Of a stretch of DNA of 64,000 nt, positions 57,499 through 64,000 are shown piece by piece. The stretch is from the NCBI GenBank assembly GCA_037127315.1, contig JBBBDQ010000225.1, positions 365,001 through 429,000 on the forward strand. Reading direction: 5' to 3'. The notes beneath the pieces were generated by a model that saw only the letters and a list, made by a program, of their open reading frames with translations, was not told the DNA's origin and searched no databases. Made by a program: the position numbers and the translations under genes. Each line of letters starts with the position of its first letter. Position 1 is the first letter of the stretch. The DNA is from Ascarosepion bandense. Taxonomy: Eukaryota; Mollusca; Cephalopoda; Sepiida; Sepiidae.

Positions 57499-57607
57499 TT
57501 CGTCAATCATGAAACACTGATTCCTATCCGATTACTGAAGTTAAGCATCTTTGAGCCCTGGCTACCTAGATAGGTGACCGCTTGGGAATACCAGGTGCTG
57601 TAAACTT
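57499..57607 (+). pseudogene. 5S rRNA-derived sequence
   Basis: The internal promoter region is clear: GAAGTTAAGCA (A box, 57537-57547) and TAGGTGACCGCTTGGGAATA then CC (C box, 57571-57592), followed by AGGTGCTGTAAACTT where 5S ends GGGTGCTGTAGGCTT. Across the whole length it aligns to 5S rRNA with about 20 percent differences and a few missing bases in the 5' third. It is either a dispersed 5S pseudogene or the head of a 5S-derived SINE (SINE3). No canonical T-run terminator follows directly. Confidence 0.8.
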
Positions 57608-57895
57608 GGATGTGCAGGTGGTGTAATGTATAATGGCTTAGAATTGTTAATTGGAGAGTTGAGTTTTAATTTTCATTAGGTTTGTTATATTCACTTAAAA
57701 GCAAATAGTCTTGGGAAAGGTATAAATCCACCTCGCCAGCCATCTGTTAATTAGTAAGACTTGTATTACAAAACTGTTATCTCCTCCCTGCCCAAAATTC
57801 CTACAATCTAAAAATATTTTCTGGCTTTAAATAACCTGCAAAGAGTTAAGCCATATAAAATGAAAATCAATTTGTCATTCATTTGTGTGTATAAT

Positions 57896-58026
57896 ATGCA
57901 CTTGATAATTGTGCAATGCATGAAACTGAATAGTCCTTTATATATATTTAGATGTAGGATTATATATAATCCTATGTCTAAAGCACGACTCAGTTTCATG
58001 CACTGCACAATCATTAAGTGCATATT
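57896..58026. mobile_element. Foldback (palindromic) repeat of about 130 bp
   Basis: The left arm (TATGCACTTGATAATTGTGC, AATGCATGAAACTGA) is the reverse complement, with few changes, of the right arm (TCAGTTTCATGCACTGCACA, ATCATTAAGTGCATA). The centre holds its own palindrome around ATTATATATAAT. A further copy of one arm lies at 60325-60365. It resembles a foldback MITE. Confidence 0.75.
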
Positions 58027-58229
58027 ATGAACTGACAGGTTTTAGATTTGAATTTTGTTTTTGGTATTAGCGTTGTTTAAGGTCATTATAAATCTGGGAT
58101 GTCAATTTTTTGTTTATTAAATGTACAATTTAATTTGGTTTAATTTCATTTCATTTATAGACATAAATCTGTTTAAATACTCAAACTCCTTTTTTCACTT
58201 TTTTATTTATTTATCTATATATATTTATC

Positions 58230-58238
58230 ATTTTCTTT

Positions 58239-58270
<32 letters not shown>
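58230..58270. repeat. (TA)n microsatellite
   Basis: About 14 TA dinucleotides. Confidence 0.95.
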
Positions 58271-58278
<8 letters not shown>

Positions 58279-58279
58279 C

Positions 58280-58935
58280 CAAGTGAAGAGAACCAACAGT
58301 TTGAGAATTCCGAGTTCTTCTGCATTTACTTTTTTAAAAAGTGCTCAATACAACAAATATTGAAGAGCATAATATAATTAAATTTGTTTTTTTTTATTTA
58401 AAATTTATAGTCTACATTGCGACATGGAAATTTCTATGTGAATATGGAAAAAAAGAAATATTCCATGGAGTGTTTCAGCGAACATGACGGTATGACATGA
58501 CTGATCGTGAATGCTTAATGAGGTTCACGTTGCATTCTCGGAATGCGAGGTTTGCCTTTTTTTTTTCTTTTTTTTTTAAATTTTTTTGTAAATTTCATTT
58601 TGCTGTTAAACATTTGAACTAGTATAACTACAATACACTTGTATATCATTATAATAGAGCCTCACATCGGTTAGGGGGAGCTGGTGTGCAAGTGAAACTG
58701 TTGAGAGGAAGGCCCCGAAACGGTGCACATTCTCTCCTGATGACCCCAATTTAAATATAAATTCGAAAGGAACACAGTAAAAGAAGTTCAATGAAGTCAT
58801 ATGCTGTAGAGAAACTTAGTGGAAATGTCATTGGCATGAGGAGCATTACATATTCAGCTCACTTCAGGTGAGTTTCAATTACTTTCCAGTAATTTCCTTC
58901 TATGTTTCAAGATTTTACTGCGTCATCAGGCAATG
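58280..58935 (+). mobile_element. Repeat block with hammerhead-like cores, possible Penelope-like terminal region
   Basis: Carries CTGTTGA plus CCCCGAAACGGTGCAC (58698-58727), CTGATGA (58737-58743) with GAAA at 58765-58768, and on the minus strand CTGATGA (58929-58923) with GAAA (58908-58905). Only the middle one has any stem II (AATTT/AAATT). A cluster of such cores is what terminal repeats of Penelope-like elements contain, but no reverse transcriptase or GIY-YIG sequence was found. Confidence 0.4.
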
Positions 58936-59079
58936 TTAGCTCATTGTTGTGAAAATAATTTTCATTTGAATATAAGAAACAATACATTTGTTATTTATGG
59001 AAGTCAAAAATTTGTGTGTGTTCACTTTAACTAATTAGAATAGAGATCCACTTTAATTTTGAAAAAGGTTATATTTTGT

Positions 59080-59690
59080 GGGGTAGAATACATGATTTCT
59101 TCTTTCAGTCTTAACGACTAGAGTGTCACTTGATCAAAAGCCCTGCATTTCCATTGATGTATCCATTATTGTTACAAAATTATATTTTTTAATCTGGCTT
59201 AAAGGAACCTTTGAATGCAATTATACTGTTTTTAATTTCGATTCAGAATGCATTTTAATCTAGTTTTTCATAAACTCTTAATTTGTAAAAATTTTTAATA
59301 TCTATTAAAAATTTCAATATTCATTTTATTTTCAAATCTATTATTATATCACAATACAAAATTTTAATATCTGTTTAATTATTACTATTTCATAATATAA
59401 ACAATTTTTTTTTTAATTGTATCACCCCGAGCAAGGCGGTGACGCCACTGATGTGCAGGGGGCTACGTAATAGTGAAAAGATTGGAAAAGATAAAGCCAG
59501 AAACCACATCCTAAACAGGGAACAAGGGATGAGCCTCTTAACCTGTTCAATAGACGTGGGTGGAGTGTGAACCGGGCGATAGATATTTTATTAGATATAA
59601 GTAAGTTCTGGAAATTTTTTATTTTGAAGAATCTTTTTAACCATATTCTAAGGTGAACATTTTGCAATGTTTACATATGACATTTATTTC
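59080..59690. repeat. Left arm of a large inverted duplication
   Basis: Pairs with 59765-60265 in reverse orientation. Outer end: ATACATGATTTCTTCTTTCA and GACTAGAGTGTCA. Inner end: AACCATATTCTAAGGTGAAC, ATTTTGCAATG. The arm contains the 59405-59582 insertion that the right arm lacks. Confidence 0.85.
59405..59582 (-). mobile_element. Complete short LINE-derived (SINE-like) element
   Basis: On the minus strand it runs from CTATCGCCCGGTTCACACTC through CACCCACGTCTATTGAACAG, TGTTTAGGATGTGGTTTC, TACGTAGCCCCCTGCACATC and GCCTTGCTCGGGGTGATACA to a poly(A) (T-run 59405-59414 on plus). About 170 nt. The first about 85 nt match the 5' UTR of the 3084-6620 LINE and the last about 60 nt match its 3' end. 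No ORF. Confidence 0.88.
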
Positions 59691-59764
59691 ATTATGTTTA
59701 TTTAAGATTTTCATTAATAGTATATAGTTTTTCATATAGACACAAGGAGCATGGGTCTTTAAAA

Positions 59765-60265
59765 CTTACATTGCAAAATGTTCACCTTAGAATATGGTTA
59801 AAAAGATTCTTCATGATAAAAAAAATATCCATTAACTTACATATATCTAATAATTTGTTTTATATTATGAAATAATAATAATTAGATATTAAAATTTTTA
59901 ATAATTAGATATTATAAAATTTTGTATTATAATAATAAATTTTAAAATAAAATGAATATTAAAATTTTTAATAAATAGATATTAAAAAATTTTTGCAAAT
60001 TAAGAGTATGAAAAATTAAAATAATATGCATTCTGAATCAAAATAATAAAATTACTCAAAGGTCTTTTTAAGTCAAATCAAAAATATAAAATTTTTTTTT
60101 TTTTTTAGAAAATGTTGGGATATAGAGAAACTAAGACAATCTTGTAACAATAATGGATACATCAACGGAAATGCAGTCTAGACAGGGGTTTTGATTGACT
60201 GACACTCTAGCTGTTAAGACTGTAAAAAGAAATCATGTATTTCCCCCCCCCCTCCACTAAAAAAA
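59765..60265. repeat. Right arm of a large inverted duplication
   Basis: Reverse complement of the left arm (59080-59690). At the position matching the left-arm insertion, it reads straight through TATGAAATAATAATAATTAG-type sequence with no insert. Outer end: GACACTCTAGCTGTTAAGAC, AAATCATGTATTT. It also has an expanded AT-rich portion and a small extra segment near 60085-60125. Confidence 0.85.
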
Positions 60266-60324
60266 GTAACTTTTTTTTTTTCAAATTTAAAGTGTATATA
60301 TTAATAATATACAAATTATCTTAC

Positions 60325-60640
60325 ATCTAAAGCACAACTGAGTTTCATGTAATACACAATCAAGGTGCTAAAAATTTTGACCTGAACCCTTTATTACGAT
60401 CACTAGAGTACATTATTCTCATTCCTTGTGTGAAGCTGCTTCTGATAGTCATGAATTATCTTCCTTTAACCCGACTCTCTAAGTTATTTGTTCACCATTG
60501 TTGTAGCCTGGTACTCACTGGGTCAAGTCACTAGAACTAACCAACACCTATATCTAATGGGCCATTGAATTTCTTGGACTTATAAACCTAATATTTCATT
60601 AACCTTTTTTACTAGAGTTCATATTGCAAAAAGATTACTG
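60325..60640 (-). mobile_element. SINE copy (minus) joined to a foldback arm
   Basis: 60365-60590 on the minus strand is a tRNA-headed SINE body: CCATTAGATATAGGTGTTGG head, then AATAAAGGGTTCAGGTC. It breaks off at TTTTTAGCACCTTG, where 60325-60365 matches the arm of the 57896-58026 foldback (CTAAAGCACAACTGAGTTTC). Confidence 0.6.
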
Positions 60641-60654
60641 AATAAAATTTATTA

Positions 60655-60795
60655 CATAATAAAGGGTTCAGTTCAAAATTCTTTGCACTTGAAGAAGGCC
60701 AGAGTGTACAACAGTCAAAACATCATAAAAATGGCAATGAAGATGAGGACAATAGTTCAAATAACGTAAATAGTGTAAATACTACTTCATCTTAG
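60655..60795 (+). mobile_element. SINE tail, opposite orientation
   Basis: AATAAAGGGTTCAGTTCAAA, CTTGAAGAAGGCCAGAGTG, GGCAATGAAGATGAGGACAA and CTACTTCATCTTAGAAATAT correspond to the tail of the SINE family. It forms an inverted repeat with 60357-60397. Confidence 0.65.
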
Positions 60796-61424
60796 AAATA
60801 TAGACAAATTATTAAAGCACACACACACACACTGGATATGCACAAAAATTAAGTAGTGCAAAACTTTTTTCTCCCAGCATATTTCATTCTCTAAAGCTTT
60901 AATAAAAGCAAAACTTGGTTATAAACATTTCCTATTTATGTCTTCTGTCATCGTTCAATCCCAATTCATGTATGCACACGCACACACATATGCTAATATG
61001 CTTTTATTAGTAGTGTTTAGTGATTGTAAAATAAGTTTTCCTTGGTACTGTGTAACAGCAGATACTCTGCTTTAAGCAGCTTGAAAAGATGATGGGAATA
61101 AGGCTGCTTATCGAAGTTTGGAAAATGTTATAACAAAGGATAATATAAAAAATCTGAACATATATTGGAATAGCTAAAATGTATTTCAAAAACTAAAAAA
61201 AAAACAGTATTAAGAATCTGAAAAAAGTTCTTACAAAGAAATGTGCTGAACTGTGATATAATATCAACCCTCTCATATTACAGTGAATGCTGATCAATTT
61301 CCTCACAGTTGAAAAGAAGACTTAAGGCAACAAATTTAGTCCTACAGAAGGACGTTAAGAATAAATACTATGGACAATATGGAAGCAATTTTAAGGAAAA
61401 TGTTTTAAAAGACTTATTTACACT
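60796..61424. other. Gene-free AT-rich interval
   Basis: Contains a (CA)n at about 60817-60831 and no recognisable gene. Confidence 0.5.
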
Positions 61425-61735
61425 ATTCAGACTATTGTCCTCATCTTTATTGCCATTTGTACAATGTTATATGTTTCAGCCTTCTTCAAGTGCTAGGAAT
61501 TTTGAACCAAACCCTTTATTACAATCACTGGGGTATATCATTCTCATTCCTTGCGCAGGGTCTTATTTGGTAGACATGTGTTATCTCCCTCTAACCCTAA
61601 AAGTTACTTGTTCACCACTGCTGTAGCCTGGTATTGAACTCACAACTCTTTTGGTCAAGTCACAGGAACTAACTAACATCTATATCCACTGGGCTATTAA
61701 CTGGAACTTATAAACCTAATGTTCAGTAACTTTTT
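61425..61735 (-). mobile_element. tRNA-derived SINE, most complete copy
   Basis: Minus-strand order: pol III A-box-like CAGTGGATATAGATGTTAG (61692-61674), B-box-like GTGAGTTCAATACC (61643-61630), a body with CTCCCTCT complement and AATAAAGGGTTTGGTTC, then CTTGAAGAAGGCTGAAAC (61490-61473), and tail GGCAATAAAGATGAGGACAA. The T-run near 61730-61751 (plus strand) lies just outside the 5' end. The TTGAAGA/GAAAC pair near the tail resembles a collapsed hammerhead core. Confidence 0.65.
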
Positions 61736-62998
61736 TTTTTTTTTTTTTTAACCAAAGCTCATATTGCAATTTGACACTAATTTTCTCTGGCACTTCTTAT
61801 TACTGGTTCCCATATTGTGTTCATCTCTATGCTTGGTCAGCTTAGGAGATTTTTGTCGCCTAGTATATATGCTGATTCCTTAAGTTTACATAGTTTTCAG
61901 TAGCATTCTCTATCTATTATTTTTGACTTCATCCCATAGTGGGATGATTTTCATCTGGTGATTTTCTTTCTCCCTCTGCATGTGGTCAGCAATGCCTGGT
62001 TAAAATTTAAGTATAAATTGGCTCTTGTTCCAAAAATTGAGCTATTCACAACATTTCTCAAACTAGTGTTCCTTGAACAATTTATCTCAAAGCTATGAAG
62101 AAAATAGGGAAAGTCAGGGAAAACTCTATGACAACTCATAAGAAGATTCAAAATAAATTAATGGCTGCAATAGTTTGTCACTAAAATTATAACCAATGAA
62201 CTACAAAGGTATAGCTTTAGTTGTTACTGTTTAAGGAAGACACCTCTACTAAAGAAAAAGTATAGAGATGCTCAGTTGAAATTTATCTGCAAGTATTTAG
62301 ATAAACCAAAAGATTTTTGGGCTACTGTACTTTTTAGATTTAACCAAAATTGAATTTGAACATCTTCCCTCAGGTAAAGTTTGGTGGCAGACGCAACACA
62401 GTACAGGTGATGTTTTTTTTTTTTTCCTAATGGTACTGAATCAATGTGATGATTTTTGTATTTGCTTTCAACTGGAGCAATTCATGTGAGAAAGGGTACT
62501 ATGAATAATGATGTATCAGTAAGTTTAGAAGAAAATTTGGATGCTTCCAACAAGATGGTGATCCTAAATATACTGTAAACTTACTTAGAAATGGTTCAGC
62601 CAGAATAGTATGATGGTATTGCAATAGCCTAGTCAATTACTGTAATTGTAAATTTGTGGTGAAACTTAAATTCAAATTCTTTTCTAAAGCCCTGGAAACT
62701 TTGAATTGACTGTTATTTGTACAGAGCAGTAGGCTGAAACTTTAAATGTGAAGTTGCAAAGCACTAATAAACAATCATGGCAAGCATGTACAGGCTGTTA
62801 ACACCAGCACTGGCTTTCTAACCAAATAGTAAGTTATGAAAACTAATTTGTGCAGGTACTTTTACCTACCCAAATATTGAAAATTTTTGTAAATTTTTTT
62901 ATTATTATTAAATAGTATTTTGGGACATTTTATTTATAAATTGTTGATACAAAACATGGATATTGACAGGAAATTAACTTGAAAGAATTATATAACTA
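61736..62998. other. Gene-free AT-rich interval
   Basis: No recognisable exon or element. Small ORFs lack motifs. Confidence 0.5.
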
Positions 62999-63225
62999 GG
63001 AAACTTATACGCACAAATACCCTTGAGAAATGTAGTGATCTGTCTCTTTCCTCCAGTTATGGGTTAAATAATAGGACAGATTGGGTTCTGTAGCCTTGGT
63101 TGGCAACCAGTCTACCACTGAAAGCAATGACAACCTACTGCGGGATGATCTTCTGCCTAGTCAGTCATGTCTCTTTCAAGACATGATTGTCCAAAGCATG
63201 TATCACGTATGGCACTTAACTGACT
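62999..63225 (-). repeat. Dispersed 230-bp repeat, copy 2 (inverted)
   Basis: The reverse complement matches 55810-56010: GACATGACTGACTAGGCAGA, GAACCCAATCTGTCCTATTA, TTAACCCATAACTGGAGG, CTCAAGGGTATTTGTGCG. Confidence 0.8.
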
Positions 63226-64000
63226 GAATATATTGAATGTTTCAATTTTGCATAGAATTTTTGAAAAATGTTTTATTTTTGCTTTTTATAATTAATCAGC
63301 ATTGAACCATAAATATTTAATAAGAAATAGAAATACATCTTTACAATTAAATTCAGTAAAATGCATTTGTATACATTTAAATTCCAGTAATATCTATAAT
63401 TAAGTATAAATACTGAAATGAGTTGATTTTCACGTTTTGTCTTGATTAGTTGACATTTTTATATTTATCTTTTTTTTTTTTCTATAAAATTTGTACTTCA
63501 TTTTTATTTACTTATTAAATTCCTATTATATGATTTTCCTTTATACTTTTTCTCATTTCTCTTTAGCCTTGTATAAAAGAATTCAAACTTTGAACATTTG
63601 CTCACTTGATTTACAAATCACTTCTATTGCTTGTTTAATCACAATCACTTTCAGCCTCTATCATTCTGCTTACGGAACTTTATTTCTATATAATCTCTAA
63701 AAGTTATCATTTTAGTACCATTTGTGCATGTAACATATGTAACATATTTTAACTTTCAGAATATTCCTGATCCAGTTTTTGTCCTACCTTTCAATATTTC
63801 CTGATTTTCTGAATGATTTTTTTTTTTTTTTTTTAACCAGTTTTTGAATGTTCCCTGTTTGCACTTATTTTCATCCTATTTCAGTATAATTTAAGTATAA
63901 GCTGAAACCAAAGTTTTTAGAAAAAATTGCAGTTTGGTGTTACATTAACTTTTAGTATTAATTTTTAAGTTAAAAACTTTTCTCTGGATTGACAATTTTT
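63226..64000. other. Gene-free AT-rich interval
   Basis: T-rich, with T-runs at about 63470-63481 and 63818-63835. No exon or element recognised. Confidence 0.5.

Overview
This is eukaryotic, AT-rich, repeat-dense genomic DNA. It holds one clearly recognisable host gene and a deep litter of transposable elements and microsatellites. The host gene is CLEC16A (Drosophila ema, C. elegans gop-1), on the + strand. Seven consecutive coding exons (45459-51518) with matching splice phases encode about 277 residues of the conserved N-terminal FPL region. The first exon (a short N-terminal piece) and all exons after LTKRKKYSNRQ were not found, so the window sees only part of the gene. Protein similarity, tRNA-headed SINEs, jockey-like LINEs and very long TA/TG/GTAT satellites suggest a lophotrochozoan, most likely a coleoid cephalopod. 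The species cannot be named from the sequence.

Layout: 1-3080 holds compound TA/TG minisatellites and a GTAT/TTTG/TGCGTAGATAT satellite of about 1.7 kb. 3084-6620 is a nearly full-length LINE on the minus strand with one intact 949-aa endonuclease/reverse-transcriptase ORF. 7.0-7.5 kb is another minisatellite, followed by a sequence that folds as a hammerhead ribozyme. 7.9-8.8 kb is a truncated LINE copy. 13.7-14.95 kb is a frameshifted Tc1 transposon. 16.25-17.0 kb is another LINE relic. 18.6 kb holds one orphan exon-like segment.

22.6-27.3 kb is a decayed Ty3/Gypsy element. A second, RNase-H-bearing LINE inserted into it with a 13-bp target duplication, and a short LINE-derived element then inserted into that LINE. 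28.3-29.5 kb is a Gag/ORF1-like relic with a broken zinc knuckle. 30.6-32.3 kb is a further LINE copy. 32.6-35.6 kb is a BEL/Pao relic that ends in a recognisable, decayed PHD finger. 38-41 kb has two mariner/Tc1 relics and SINE pieces. 41.6-43.3 kb is a relic of a widespread invertebrate gene family with an HGKxxCDxIGGT motif.

The fifth mapped CLEC16A intron (46748-50286) carries a rearranged LINE and an LTR-like block. Downstream of the last mapped exon are tRNA-derived SINEs, a 5S rRNA-derived sequence (57.5 kb), a 130-bp foldback, a block of hammerhead-like motifs (58.7-58.9 kb), and a large inverted duplication (59.08-60.27 kb) whose left arm contains a short LINE-derived insertion that the right arm lacks.

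The most interesting signals are: a short non-autonomous element that carries both the 5' end and the 3' end of the resident LINE; the palindrome that preserves its empty site; a complete hammerhead fold plus weaker relatives elsewhere; the PHD finger at the end of the BEL/Pao element; and the Glu-for-Asp change in the reverse-transcriptase box of the only intact LINE ORF.
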